Source: Cladorrhinum sp. PSN259 (taxonomy: Eukaryota; Ascomycota; Sordariomycetes; Sordariales; Podosporaceae). From it: 64,000 bases of DNA. The position numbers and the translations under genes were made by a program. The stretch spans positions 124,001 to 188,000 of the forward strand of contig MU867106.1 in the NCBI GenBank assembly GCA_033725935.1, read 5' to 3'. How positions within the stretch are numbered: position 1 is the stretch's first letter; each line of letters starts with the position of its first letter. Of this stretch, positions 32,677 to 43,605 are shown one piece after another. Under the pieces are notes generated by a model. It was not told the origin of the DNA, did not search any database, and worked only from the letters and a program-made list of their open reading frames with translations.

Positions 32677-35600
32677 TTACATTCCTTGTTCCTCATCTTC
32701 CAATCCTAAAGATGTGCTGTCAGAGCTATTTTCTGTAATACATCGCTTATTTGGAGACCCTTCAGTCTCCTGTACAGCATGCCACGCCTTCATTTTCTTC
32801 AGTGCGGGATGCTCAACACCCATATCGCTCTCTTTGGGGTGGTGGATTGTGTTTTCGTTTGGGGGCAGTAGTCTCCTTAATAAGAAAATATTCCACACTT
32901 TCGGTGCCCAGTCAAAGGCACTTTTGCCGTTTGCATCTCTTGTCTCTGTTTCCGAATGCCAATGCAGCTTAAGAAGCGCCTCGCATATAGCCCAGTTTCC
33001 ACGTTTGGTAGCTAGCAACAACGCAGTGTCTCCATTCGAGTCCCTTGAATCCATCAGGGTAGCGCCAGACGCACTCGTCCATATGTGAATAGAGACCTGA
33101 GCGAGCGTTCTGGCTATCAACTCTTCCACAAAGTCCTCGCACAAGGTCTCGAGGGCCATCCTGACAGCGAGTAAAAGGGGCGTGTCACCTCGAATATCCT
33201 GAATCTTGGTGTCTGCACCTTGACGTATGAGATGCCGAACGAGGGGTCTGTGATCGGATAACACAGCCAGGTGGAGTGGTGTTTGGCCGGAGGGCGTGCT
33301 AATGTTGATATTCTTCTCATCTTTCGCATAGTTGTAAAAGAATTCTGCCACTCTTAGCTTGCAATTAGTGTCCCAAGTCTGGCCCAGGAGGCCAAGCAAC
33401 AAGCTGTTGCTGTCGTACCCTAGGGGCCACTTGCAGATGTTTATATGGATTCCGGGGCGATATGTCATCAGCAATCGGATGGTGATGGCATCGCCCCGAT
33501 CCAAAGCCAGAGAGAGCGGCGTGCTTCCGCCAATATCAACGACTTCTCTATTGGCGCAAAAGTCGAGCAGGAGTTCGCAAAGCAAGTTTGACCCGTAGAA
33601 GCTGGCCACCAACAGAGGTGTTTGCTCATACGAGTCTCTCGTTTCAATGTCGGCTTTTTGACTCAGGAGCAGTCGACAGATATCGAGGTGATTCTTGTGT
33701 GCTGCCATGGAAAGAGCTGTATCCCCCTCGCTGCTTCGGGCCTCGATTTGTGCGTTTCGGTCCAATAAAAGCCTGCACACTTCAATCTTATCAAATTCGG
33801 CAGCCATGATTAAGGGTGTCCGGCCAAAACGGCCCCGAGTTTCTACATCAGCGCCTCGATCGAGAAGTGCTCTGCATGTTTCTACATGCCCACCCGCAGT
33901 TGCGAATAAGAGAGCCGTGGTTCCAGTAGAACTCGTTGCTTCTATCTGTGCGCCGTGATCTAAAAGGAGCCGGCAGACACTTGTATTTCCGATCCAAGAG
34001 GCCATCATAAGAGGACTTCGACCGTCCTTGCATCTAATTTCAGTGTCGGCTTTGCGATCAAGAAGAAATTTGCACAACTCCACGTGGCCTCTTTCTACCG
34101 CATATTGCAAGGGAGTTGCTGAATTTTGAATGTCTCTGGTGTTGATGTTAGATCCATGCTCAAGGAGAAGCTCAACCAAGCCTTTGTGCCCGTTATATGA
34201 AGCAAGTGCTAGTAATTCAGCCGACCGTTCGGGAACGGCGCCGTGTTTCAACAAGGCCATGACATAATAATTCTTTCCCTCTAGACAAGCTGTGACCAAG
34301 TGGTGATCCAAACCAGAGCCAAGGCCCAAGTCCTTTACGTACTCTGGATGGGCTTGAAGGATGATATCGGCCACCGCTCCGACAAAAAGATCATGTTGAA
34401 CTCTTTCTTCTTCGGTCCTCCCATTTCGTTCATCGAGCCACTGCAGGGTTGCCCGCGGAGGTTCCTGACTGGGACCAAAAGGGCTCAGTGCGAGTTTTTC
34501 CATGGCCTCCAACCAGCCTTCGTGCCATGCCATCCACAGTGGACATGTGTATGGATAACCAAGCTCCCTCCCGGCGGCCACTGCGCCACCTTCTACAAGT
34601 ATTTCCAAGACGATCATGTCCTTATTCTTGATTGCCTTGTTTAGGACTGCGTCAAGGTCGAACCTTGAAAGTTCAAGCCTTGAAGAATCATCGTGGATGG
34701 TTCTGGCACCGTGATCAATGAGAAGGCGGGCTCCTTCCCAAAATTCCCCCTTCAGAACCGACATCATCAAAGATGCGTCTGAAACTTTCATGTTGACGCC
34801 GAGATTTGGATCGGCCTTGGCTTTGAGTAGCATCTTCATGATGCCAAGATTGCGCTGTTTAGTTGCCAAGATCAATGAAGACGTCTCCCACTGGTTGAAC
34901 TTGTGCATCCACCCTCCTCCTGGGGTGACGACGACATTCGGATTGGCCTTGTTGTCGAGCAGCAGGCTGACCAGCTCCTCATTCTGGTGTGTGATTGCGA
35001 GGTATAGCGGCGTCTGCCCTTCATAGAGGCGGTCCACATCCACACGGCCAGTTGATAAGAGCATTTGGACAATTTCCAGAGTGTCTGAAGTGTGGTTGTG
35101 GATGGCGTGGCAAAGCGGCGACCCGCCCCAGTTGCATACCGAGTCAGGATCAACCTCTTCAAAGCTTAGTAGCTCCTTTGCAATCTCCTTCAGTCCCAAC
35201 TTCGCAGCGCGAGAGAGTGGTGATCTGCCAAAGCCATCCCGAGGATCCTTCTCCCAAGTCAATCTCATCAAAGGCTTGATGATTGGGGTCAAATTATACA
35301 TGGTGGCGAGATGTAGCCCAGTCGTCCCGCGGCATTCGACTTTGCTTGATGCTTGGACCCGGGTTCCGTCTGTCAAATATCGACAGAGACTTCTTTCCAC
35401 ACGATTACCAGGGTCTCTCTGTTGCTGTAGAGCGTTCTTGGCATGGTACATCCAGTGATCTACCGCATAGTGATGCAGTGGGTTCCAGTTCCAGTCTTTC
35501 CTGCAGTCCGCAGGGTCATGGGAAGAAACTCCCAGGAGTTCTGCGCAGGTTATGGTGATCTCATCCTCGGCGTCTGGGAAATACTTTTGTTGGTTGTCAT

Positions 35601-37863
35601 CGAAGAACTCCTGGGTGGTGTAATGAACAAAGCGTACGCCTTGTGCCGCGCTGACGACGATTAAGCCGGCGCAGATGGACTGGAGCATTCCGGTCTCGGG
35701 AAGATAGTCCGCGTCCAGGGGGAAGTGTTCGGGCCGAATTGCAATGGCGTGTAAAAGCTCCAATTCTGAGAGTGGTCGTCGAGCACGAGTCATCCAGGCA
35801 AGAGCGGACATGGCGTAATGTTTGTCGTCGTCCGACTGTGACATGATCCTTGCCATTGCCTGTTCGTAAATCTGGTTGATTCCTCCACGCCCATGTTTTA
35901 CGGCGCTCCGTAAGTCATCCTTGACGTGGCCGGCCATTCGTCGCGGAGCAATCTGATCCATTAGGAGGCGAGCAATCAGAAACATTCCTTTAGCTGCCTC
36001 GGGTATTGATTCCAGGATCTCGTCTTTCAAGTTTCTGTCCCCAGTCCACCTGCGCCGAACTTGGCTCAGGCGACCTTCAACATAAACCTTGATATCGCCG
36101 TCCCGGGCCTTTATTTCGAACTTTCTACAAGATGATGTTGTAAAAGCTTGGAGGGACTCCACCTCTTCGTTTCTTCTGGATGTGGCGAGAAAGCTGACTT
36201 TGCCTGTCTTCCTTTGAATGTCGCAGATTGGACCGCAGGCTCCAAACTGAGACTCTGGAGGTAGTTCGTCCAGGGCGTCAATCACGATGACAACCTTTTC
36301 AAACTCTTCTACCACGCTCTCGAGCGCCCCCATCAGCTGTTCGTCACTGGGAGATTTTGAAAGCCTCTGACATCTCTCGTACAGTTGTTGAACCGAGATT
36401 GGGAGCTGAAGGGTTGTACGCCGACGACGAGTAGCCAGATCCTTGAGCAGTTTCTGCAGAATTTGTGACGCAGATTGATTGTCCGAGTCCTTGTATTCCG
36501 CATAGAAATAGGCCAGTCCCTGTCTCGTATCATCTTCCAATATGTCGTGAATCTTGTCTATAACTGCTGAGGCGATCACTGTCTTTCCCGCCCCAGGATC
36601 TCCGTAACAGAAAAGAGTCGTGCCTGTGTCTTGTATCCAATCGGCGAACTCGGACGAGTCAAAAAGATAGCCACCAGTCTTTCGATGCCATGTCTTCAAG
36701 GTGTCATCGTGCTTTGTCATGTGCCGTTTTGTGTACTCGGCGGGTGATATCCAGTCCAGAATCTTCTGATCTCTTTCCTCGAGGTAAGCAGCCATGGGTT
36801 TCTCCAAGGCCATCGTTCGAGGAGCTATGCTGTCCAAGAGACGCCATGCAAAGGCTGCCGCGGCCATGGATGCAAATGGTTGCCATTCCTTGCTCTTGTG
36901 CGAATCGGAATAGTCGCAGATGCCACGTATCACAAGGCACGGGAAGTGATTCATGAGGCCGGCAGACTCCATCTCAAAGCAAAGAATGTTGTGCTCTTTC
37001 GACAGTCGATCGCGCAGGCCTGCATCTTTGACCACCGAGTTCCCGCATGCGACGCGGCCGTAGTGAACTTGCATCTCATCTCCCTCTTTTCGAGTTTGCC
37101 GAGGGGCGAGCGCCGATTCTACCGCTCCACACACAGCCGTACACCCCTCCTCGTACTGGTCTGCCTCGTTCGAATGAAGCACAGCGGGCCGGTAAAGTCG
37201 ATCAGTGCTGGCTTCGGGTCGTCCATATTCCCCCTTGAGGTGCTCATTTGCAGGGTCATCCAGTATATCTTCAATAATCTCTTGAAGCCCATGACCAATT
37301 CTGTCTCTTTTGAAGGTGGTTTTGATATCCTGGACTGCTGTCAACAGCATTGATGGAGGCTGATTCAGAAGACGCGTGATCTGAAATCCGTCATCCTGCT
37401 TCGCCTTCCCAAAGTCGTACTGTAAGATTGCTTGCTGGCCGGCTTCTGCAAGACTAACAACGACATCACCAAGTCGAATGTCGTGAGTTGCACTGGGCGC
37501 TCCCCCCGCCACCCCGACCATTAGGCCGATTCTGATGTTGGGAAAGCTTGACATCATGTCTCGGGCAACTGCAGCGGCCGAGTCGGTCCCGTAGTTTCTG
37601 GCTGGTAAACAAGCCATGACTACGTAGTGTCCGTGAATCACCCCTAGCTGATACGAGTTGTTATCATTCGGGGCTTGAGTTCGTGGACGGCCGAGTGCTT
37701 CATCGAGAAACATCTGCGATGCTACAAACTCCGGCTCAATGGCGCAGATCCAGCCGACTGTAAACTCGTCCTTTGGCACGTCGCATTTTGCAGGTAAAAG
37801 GTTCGCTCTCTTCGGCCGTGGCCTCGGAGAAGAACCGATCAGTGTGGATGCAGTATCATCCAT
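32677..37863 (-). CDS. NLR-type protein: PNP/UDP-phosphorylase domain, NACHT, ankyrin repeats
   Basis: One uninterrupted exon encodes 1728 aa. Residues about 34-345 are a nucleoside-phosphorylase-like domain (FTVGWICAIEPEFVA; GLMVGVAGGAP; DIRLGDVVVS; FEMESAGLMNHFPCLVIRGI). Residues about 400-700 are a NACHT NTPase: Walker A GDPGAGKT at 421-428, Walker B VVIVIDALDEL at about 524-534, and LATSR sensor at 559-563. A winged-helix-like segment (SALAWMTRARRPLSELELL) follows. From about 870 to 1690 there are roughly twenty ankyrin repeats of the TPLxxAxxxGHxxxCRLLLDxxA type. This is a fungal STAND architecture linked to non-self recognition and heterokaryon incompatibility. The N-terminal domain is the effector or sensor part, and ankyrins bind the ligand. 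All key nucleotide-binding motifs are intact, so this copy should be functional. Confidence 0.95.
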   Translation of the reverse strand: MDDTASTLIGSSPRPRPKRANLLPAKCDVPKDEFTVGWICAIEPEFVASQMFLDEALGRPRTQAPNDNNSYQLGVIHGHYVVMACLPARNYGTDSAAAVARDMMSSFPNIRIGLMVGVAGGAPSATHDIRLGDVVVSLAEAGQQAILQYDFGKAKQDDGFQITRLLNQPPSMLLTAVQDIKTTFKRDRIGHGLQEIIEDILDDPANEHLKGEYGRPEASTDRLYRPAVLHSNEADQYEEGCTAVCGAVESALAPRQTRKEGDEMQVHYGRVACGNSVVKDAGLRDRLSKEHNILCFEMESAGLMNHFPCLVIRGICDYSDSHKSKEWQPFASMAAAAFAWRLLDSIAPRTMALEKPMAAYLEERDQKILDWISPAEYTKRHMTKHDDTLKTWHRKTGGYLFDSSEFADWIQDTGTTLFCYGDPGAGKTVIASAVIDKIHDILEDDTRQGLAYFYAEYKDSDNQSASQILQKLLKDLATRRRRTTLQLPISVQQLYERCQRLSKSPSDEQLMGALESVVEEFEKVVIVIDALDELPPESQFGACGPICDIQRKTGKVSFLATSRRNEEVESLQAFTTSSCRKFEIKARDGDIKVYVEGRLSQVRRRWTGDRNLKDEILESIPEAAKGMFLIARLLMDQIAPRRMAGHVKDDLRSAVKHGRGGINQIYEQAMARIMSQSDDDKHYAMSALAWMTRARRPLSELELLHAIAIRPEHFPLDADYLPETGMLQSICAGLIVVSAAQGVRFVHYTTQEFFDDNQQKYFPDAEDEITITCAELLGVSSHDPADCRKDWNWNPLHHYAVDHWMYHAKNALQQQRDPGNRVERSLCRYLTDGTRVQASSKVECRGTTGLHLATMYNLTPIIKPLMRLTWEKDPRDGFGRSPLSRAAKLGLKEIAKELLSFEEVDPDSVCNWGGSPLCHAIHNHTSDTLEIVQMLLSTGRVDVDRLYEGQTPLYLAITHQNEELVSLLLDNKANPNVVVTPGGGWMHKFNQWETSSLILATKQRNLGIMKMLLKAKADPNLGVNMKVSDASLMMSVLKGEFWEGARLLIDHGARTIHDDSSRLELSRFDLDAVLNKAIKNKDMIVLEILVEGGAVAAGRELGYPYTCPLWMAWHEGWLEAMEKLALSPFGPSQEPPRATLQWLDERNGRTEEERVQHDLFVGAVADIILQAHPEYVKDLGLGSGLDHHLVTACLEGKNYYVMALLKHGAVPERSAELLALASYNGHKGLVELLLEHGSNINTRDIQNSATPLQYAVERGHVELCKFLLDRKADTEIRCKDGRSPLMMASWIGNTSVCRLLLDHGAQIEATSSTGTTALLFATAGGHVETCRALLDRGADVETRGRFGRTPLIMAAEFDKIEVCRLLLDRNAQIEARSSEGDTALSMAAHKNHLDICRLLLSQKADIETRDSYEQTPLLVASFYGSNLLCELLLDFCANREVVDIGGSTPLSLALDRGDAITIRLLMTYRPGIHINICKWPLGYDSNSLLLGLLGQTWDTNCKLRVAEFFYNYAKDEKNINISTPSGQTPLHLAVLSDHRPLVRHLIRQGADTKIQDIRGDTPLLLAVRMALETLCEDFVEELIARTLAQVSIHIWTSASGATLMDSRDSNGDTALLLATKRGNWAICEALLKLHWHSETETRDANGKSAFDWAPKVWNIFLLRRLLPPNENTIHHPKESDMGVEHPALKKMKAWHAVQETEGSPNKRCITENSSDSTSLGLEDEEQGM

Positions 37864-38308
37864 ATTGCTCGTAGAGTGATGGGGAAGGGAAGCAAATCCA
37901 TCGAAGGGGTCCAGAATTCAAATGAGGGCATACACGTTGAGGAAGTAAATGCCCGTGTACAGTTGACGCCCGACTTTCTCGGGTGGACAATGTCAACCAG
38001 CAAGCAGGCTGCGACGGCGGGGTCAGTGTCGTCAGGGTTTGATTTTGCTGCGCCTCAACTTTGCATAGCCACCTCAACATGGATGGTGTGCTGGCAGTTA
38101 CTGCATCGTCGTTGTCCAATCAGAATGGCCGAAATTCCAGCATCTTGACTTTACACCCAAAGTTCTGTTTTGGGAATTTGGACAATTAAGGGTTTCACTG
38201 AACGGGTACAGGACACCTTGAGAAGCGGAGAAAAAAAAAAGTTATACGACCAACTATTTTCAGAAAGCACTAGATTACCTACATATGTCTCCCAACACGT
38301 ATGCCATT
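37864..38308. other. Promoter region of the NLR-type gene
   Basis: This 445-bp spacer lies between two minus-strand genes. No coding region is seen. Confidence 0.45.
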
Positions 38309-39319
38309 TCACTTCATCCCGCCCATACTGCCAGCACCAGGCAACTCCTTCAACCACCCGTCCAAATCCTCCCTCACCCTCCTCTGAACCGAGCACTTAT
38401 TCGCCTGCGTGATGGCCTGGCTCTTGAGCGTCGGACAATTCAGCTTGTCCTGAATCAGGTCGCTCTGGCAGTTGGCGTCCATTGCCCGCTGCAGCGCATC
38501 GCCCTTCCACCCGAAGATGTAATCGCCGTGATTGCCGTACCCCGTCTTGTCGCCAAACGACCATACAAAAGGCTGGGAGCCGTCCGTGGGCCACAGGTTC
38601 TTGTCGTTGAACGGCCTGGTATCCCAGTACGTCTCGTAAAACACTTCGGGGATCTTGACCGGGTGCGTCGAGGGGCAGTTGCGGTTGACGGGGTAGGCGA
38701 CGTGCGAGTGGTGGTCGGGGCTGTCGACGTTTACGCCGTCCCAGCACGTGGGGAAACGGACGGTAACCATGAGGCCGCCGGCGCAGGTGGTTGTTGGGAA
38801 GTCGTACCGGTATCCGCTGCGCGTCATGGGCGAGGCGAGACAAGTGTACTGGAGGGCCGGGTTCTGCTTGGCCTCTTTCTCGGTCCGGTAGGTTGGGTTG
38901 CCGACCAGCATGCGGAATCCCGGCTTAAAGGCCGTCACCTTGCCGCTCGAGAGGTAGTAGACTGTTTGGCCGCCGTTGGAGGCTGAGTAGCCGAGGCCGT
39001 TACCGATGGTGTTGACTCGCTTGTAGGTGCCGTTTCGGGCTTTGAAGAAGAGGACGGCGGTCCAGTAGTTTGAGAAGTCTTCGGTAAACTCACAGGATGT
39101 GCACGTTGCCTGTTGGGAGATGTCGACGGCGTTGTGGTCCATTGTTGCATTGAACATGTTGCCTCCGACGATTTGGTGGAGATGTGGAGAGGGAGTTTGG
39201 CCGGGGTTGACGAGGGGATCGAGACGGTCAACTACGAGCTGGGAGCAGGAGAAACGAAGCTGAGCGGCAAAGGTGCCGGGCGCCACGGCCACGGCTGCGA
39301 GGAGAGCCCGCCAGTGCAT
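38309..39319 (-). CDS. Secreted DUF1996 protein
   Basis: Single exon, 336 aa. The signal peptide (MHWRALLAAVAVAPGTFA) is followed by the DUF1996 pattern: RFSCSQLVVDRLDPLVNPG, PHLHQIVGGNMFN, SCEFTEDFSNYWTAVLFFKA, then FRMLVGNPTYR, MVTVRFPTCWDGVNVDSPDH and HSHVAYP, ending with YGNHGDYIFGWKGDALQRAM. Conserved His and Cys residues suggest a metal- or carbohydrate-related fold, but the biochemical role of the family is unknown to me. It is typical of secreted proteins of plant-associated and saprotrophic fungi. No WSC domain or GPI tail is present. Confidence 0.92.
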   Translation of the reverse strand: MHWRALLAAVAVAPGTFAAQLRFSCSQLVVDRLDPLVNPGQTPSPHLHQIVGGNMFNATMDHNAVDISQQATCTSCEFTEDFSNYWTAVLFFKARNGTYKRVNTIGNGLGYSASNGGQTVYYLSSGKVTAFKPGFRMLVGNPTYRTEKEAKQNPALQYTCLASPMTRSGYRYDFPTTTCAGGLMVTVRFPTCWDGVNVDSPDHHSHVAYPVNRNCPSTHPVKIPEVFYETYWDTRPFNDKNLWPTDGSQPFVWSFGDKTGYGNHGDYIFGWKGDALQRAMDANCQSDLIQDKLNCPTLKSQAITQANKCSVQRRVREDLDGWLKELPGAGSMGGMK

Positions 39320-40466
39320 TGTGCCAGTGGAAGTGATGAAGTCGAGTCGATTTCTTGGCGTTTGAATAGGAACAAGAAGACTTGAGCTTCTCCAAGTTGT
39401 TCTCTATTCTCAAGCACGGCCTCGATACGTATTAATACTCACTTTCGGAGATTTTTTCACACGTTGCAATTACCGACCATGCCTTGCTTGCCATGTGGCC
39501 TTCCAAGATTTTATCATGGATCTCGACATGACATTTGATATTCAGCAATTCTCTCGATTCTGGGGTGCATTCGGCAATTCATGGGGTGCAGGGGAGATAT
39601 TTGTTTATATTAACCAGCAGAAGTGCCGATTGGTGGTATATTTGATATTTGCCTCTTTCAGCCCGGCAAAGTGTCATAACAATATCCCGGAATCCACTTC
39701 AAGTTCCATTCAAGAAGGAAAACTTCTTCTCCTGCGAAAAAAAAAACCCTGATCATTGGTCAACGCATCGATACCAGCCTTATACCACCTCACACCTCCT
39801 TGACGGGAGTGCCCAGGTGGGCCTGGCAGCGGCTGGTGGTCGGCAGGTAAGAACCTTGAATAACCGACCGAGACCAAATGCCAACAGCATGAGAGACAAA
39901 GGCTATTCCCGTCGCTTAAGTACCGCAGAGTTGACGAACTGACTAGAGAAGGTCTGGTGTTGTGTTGATGTTTGTTGATGGTCTCCACTTTTACCCTGAA
40001 CCCTTTCCTGGAGCCCCTTTTCACCGACAACATGTCACGAGAGGCTTCCATCGACAATAATAGTTCAATATTGCACAGAAATATTTGCAATGTTTTGCTG
40101 CTCATGAATTCCTATGGATGAGGAAAATGGTAATGGCAATGTGTTCGTCGACAACTGGGTGCTGCACTGTCAGGTGCTCGTCAGCCACTACTCAGATACC
40201 CAGCTATGTGGACCAAGAGTTGGAACCGGAGTAGCGATAGCTGTCGACGGTCATCGTCTTGAAGGCCGCTACCAAAACTTAGCTCGTTAGTTCCTCGATC
40301 GGCATCTGACGGACCATGTTGTGTCCCACATCTCGTGGCAGCCGTGCGACCGACCATGGAGAAGGTCAGAGTGAGGGACGTAGTGCGGATCACTACAGCA
40401 AGCATCTTCATTCAGGTCTTCAAACACTTTCTCCATCACTCAAAGGTCATCCATCTTTCCGAACTC
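39320..40466. other. Divergent promoter region between DUF1996 and kinase genes
   Basis: No further gene is supported. The kinase frame is open from 40335 with an earlier in-frame ATG at 40356, but residues before 40467 do not look like conserved kinase N-terminus. Confidence 0.4.
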
Positions 40467-43020
40467 ATGATGCTGGATATCTCCGAGCCCGAGCCCGCCG
40501 AGGTCGTGACCCAGGCTCGGGCGCGGTCAGCCACCAAGCTCCGGGCCATCGAAGACGCCATGGAAATGCGCAGTGCTGTTGCGAAGGAGTGCGCCGAATC
40601 CAGCATCGCACCGCCACCGTTCACTCTGCTGGAACTCATCGGCAAGGGCAGCTTCGGCAGGGTGTACAAAGCTGCATCACAAACAACGGGATCACTGGTC
40701 GCAGTCAAGATTATCAACATTGAACAAGGAGATCGTGCTGCCCCCGGTGCAAGCGACACATTTGCCGAGATCTTGAAAGAGGTCAATACGGTAAAGCTCC
40801 TCAGTGCGAGCGGAGCCAAGAACATCAATGTCATTATTGACGCTCTGCTCATCGGGCAGTCGATGTGGATCGTGACAGAGTATTGTGGTGGAGGCAGCGT
40901 GTCGACCCTGATGAGACCAACCGGGTTTCTTGTCGAGACGTGCATCATTCCCATTCTGCGAGAGGTGGCAGAAGCTATCTTTTGGGTTCACAAACAGGGG
41001 ATAATCCATCGCGACATCAAATGCGCCAACGTGCTGGTAGCCGAGGATGGAGGCGTACAGTTGTGCGACTTTGGGGTTGCAGGGATGGTTAAGTCACGTT
41101 TTGACAAGCGCAGGACGGTTACAGGGACCCTTCAATGGATGGCGCCCGAGTTGTTTGATACCGAGGTGTCATACGGCAACGAAGTTGACGTCTGGGCATT
41201 TGGGTCCATGGCATACGAAGCTGCCACAGGATTGCCACCGAATGCCTCCATGTCAGCCATAGTTGATATGGACTTGGAGCAGTTTGGGGAGCATCTCCGG
41301 GACAGCTGTCCAAGGTTGGAGGGTGATCGATACTCCTCTCGACTGAAAGACCTTATTGCGTACTGCATGGTCCAAGACCCGACAAAAAGGCCCAGGATCG
41401 AAAATGTGCAACGACACAATTATATCCTCGATACCGAGCAGAGCAGACCCACAAGGGGACTGTCAAAACTTGTGGCAGCATACAAAAAATGGGAGGCAGA
41501 AGGTGGTGACAGGAAGTCTCTGTTCTCTCCTGGGGGCGCTCAGGCGTTGAAACCAGAAGAATCATATTCTACGGTGGATGAAGAATGGGATTATGGAACC
41601 GTGGATAACGCTTTCGATAAACCTCCTGCAATGGTAGAGGCCAACATGTCTCTCCAAGAACACCCTAAACCCCGTCGTCGACATGGCAAACCACTTCACG
41701 TTCGTGTTTCCAAGCCGCCACTGGAGAAGGCGTTTGATCCAAACACAATGTCAAACTACTACACCAATGCCCGTCGGTTTTATGGTGCGCCATCTCTTCC
41801 ACCATGCGACAACACTGGAACGGATCATAAAGCTGACACGCTTCGCGACTCCCCTGTTCGACATGATTCCGGTCCTGTTTCTGCAAATTCCGACACCTGC
41901 AGACGCATGAACTCAGATGCAGAAACCTTCCGCCCCGGGCCGTCCAGAAATTCGTCGGATGAAACGACTGTCCCCTTCAACACCGGCAAGACCCAAGACT
42001 GGACATTTCCGGTCATGACTCCAGATAACACTTCCCCAACCAATTCCGAAGCTGGGTTTGCTCCTCCTTCCTCCGTAGCAACAAGTCCAGCCCCAATACT
42101 ATCAACTGGCGTGCGCAGCAGAGCAGGCAAGCTTCACTCCCGCAGAACCAGCTCACTCTCAAACCGCCTCTCGGTCATTTCTCTCATCGACCTCGACGCA
42201 AGTCTGGGCATGGGCTCACCTACCACCGCTCAACCCGAAATCCCACCGACCATTACCGAAGCAGGAACTCGGCTCTGTCAGGAAATCACCCCTCAAAAAA
42301 ATACACAGAGTGAATCATCAGTATCAAGTCATCGACTCTGAAATGAGCCTCATAGGTCTAGACGCAAGTCTTGCTATCCCGTCGTCGTCTTCGGTCAATA
42401 TCATCTCGCCATCATCGCCTGACGCAACGACCCTCAACGCTGATCCCACAAATGTTACATGTACAGTTCCCGAACCACCATTTATTTCCCTCACTTCCTC
42501 CTCCCCAACGACGGAACTCTTCCCTCCGCTAGTAGACGACGACACCAACTCCTTCTCACCCTCTTCGTGCGGCGCCGCCAGTGAGCCACAAACCCACAAT
42601 AGGGAACCATCCCTCTACATACCCACCCTAGGCATATTAATGGACCAGCATCATCGTACACACGCATCAAACGACAGTAATAATGCGCGTCACGGTACGC
42701 AACTTTTAAACCTCGATAGTCCGACGATACCGAGGATAGTATTCTCCGGCAGTAATCATGATATGACGCGAAATCAATCAGAAGAAGGGAATAAAGAGGA
42801 GGAGGAGGGGAGTGAGGAAAGCAAGAGAAGAAGGACAGAGGAACCGGCATTACCGGCTTCCCCTGACGAGCAAGTGATTATGGGTTACGGAGGGCGGGAC
42901 GGGCTGAGGGAGGAACTGGAGAGGTTGATTGGCGGCATGTGGGAGCACTTGGAGTGGGCCGAGGGCGTGGTTTCGGATATGGCTGTTGTTGGTAATCGCG
43001 ATAATGGGGAGGAGGAATGA
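40467..43020 (+). CDS. Ste20/GCK-family serine-threonine kinase (Sid1/MST-1-like)
   Basis: The kinase domain starts FTLLELIGKGSFGRVYKA and has VAVKIINIE (catalytic Lys), GIIHRDIKCANVLV (catalytic loop), CDFGVAG (DFG) and GTLQWMAPELF (APE). This set fits germinal-centre kinases acting in the septation/NDR-kinase network at septa and growth sites. After the kinase comes AAYKKWEAEGGDRKSLF, then a long Ser/Thr/Pro-rich tail. The kinase frame stops at 42341. A second frame continues to 43020 and ends in an acidic helical segment (LREELERLIGGMWEHLEWAE). A 46-nt GT-AG intron (42310-42355) joins the two in correct phase for 835 aa. A one-base slip in the A7 run at about 42295-42301 is the alternative. 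Start chosen at the MMLDIS methionines (40467); an upstream ATG at 40356 is possible. Confidence 0.8.
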
Positions 43021-43457
43021 TCCGAGGGTTGTTAAGGTGATTGGGGAAGGCCGTACGAAAGGGAGACAAGGTGGTTATGAATTTATATAGACTCAGATAT
43101 GAGTAAGAGGAATCAAGATTTACTTCCATTGGGCGTGTATTTGTATTCACAAATAAACTTGGGTCGATCGATGCACGTGCTGAGGGATTCTTCCATCACG
43201 GTTGTTTGGTGATGGAACCATCAAAACACTACCGTTCAACCATGCAAAATAACTTTAAGAGATCATTGAGATTACTTGACCATGTTCTCTAATTAATTTA
43301 TTTTCCAACAAGGATCGACAAAAAACCCCCCCTTTTTTTTTTTTATAAAAAATAAAAAAAGGGGGGTGGTAACTATGCCCAGACACGAAGAAAACAATCC
43401 CCAACCCTGCATAACCTTGTAGTCATGCAAATGGAGCCATATGGAGACCAAAAAAAA
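43021..43457. other. Intergenic region with a GC/AT hairpin near 5S copy 2
   Basis: No gene is seen. A perfect 13-bp inverted repeat (C6T7 / A7G6) at 43327-43339 and 43354-43366 lies about 90 bp past the 3' end of the 5S gene. Confidence 0.45.
43450..43457 (-). terminator. Pol III T8 terminator of 5S copy 2
   Basis: Eight consecutive T on the minus strand begin immediately after the final GTATGT of the 5S gene. Confidence 0.8.
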
Positions 43458-43576
43458 ACATACAACACCAGGGATTCCCCAGTGGTCACCCACCTGAGTA
43501 CTAGTCTAGCGATCTGTGGCTTATCTAGGGCAGAGCGGACGGGATGCCGAGTTTTCCACAGTCTATGGTCGTATGT
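43458..43576 (-). rRNA. 5S ribosomal RNA gene, copy 2
   Basis: 119 nt, identical base for base to copy 1 at 3942-4060, including the helix-I ends and internal control region. The 3' end is followed by eight T on the minus strand as a Pol III terminator. The flanks differ from copy 1 except for the short upstream element, so the identity is confined to the gene. Confidence 0.96.
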
Positions 43577-43589
43577 GATTGTCTTCAGT

Positions 43590-43605
43590 GGGAATTTGGA
43601 TTTTG
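43590..43605 (-). promoter_or_regulatory. Upstream element of 5S copy 2 (CAAAA-N4-AATTCCC)
   Basis: CAAAA at -29 to -25 and AATTCCC at -20 to -14 relative to the first 5S base, the same words and spacing as at copy 1. Confidence 0.6.
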
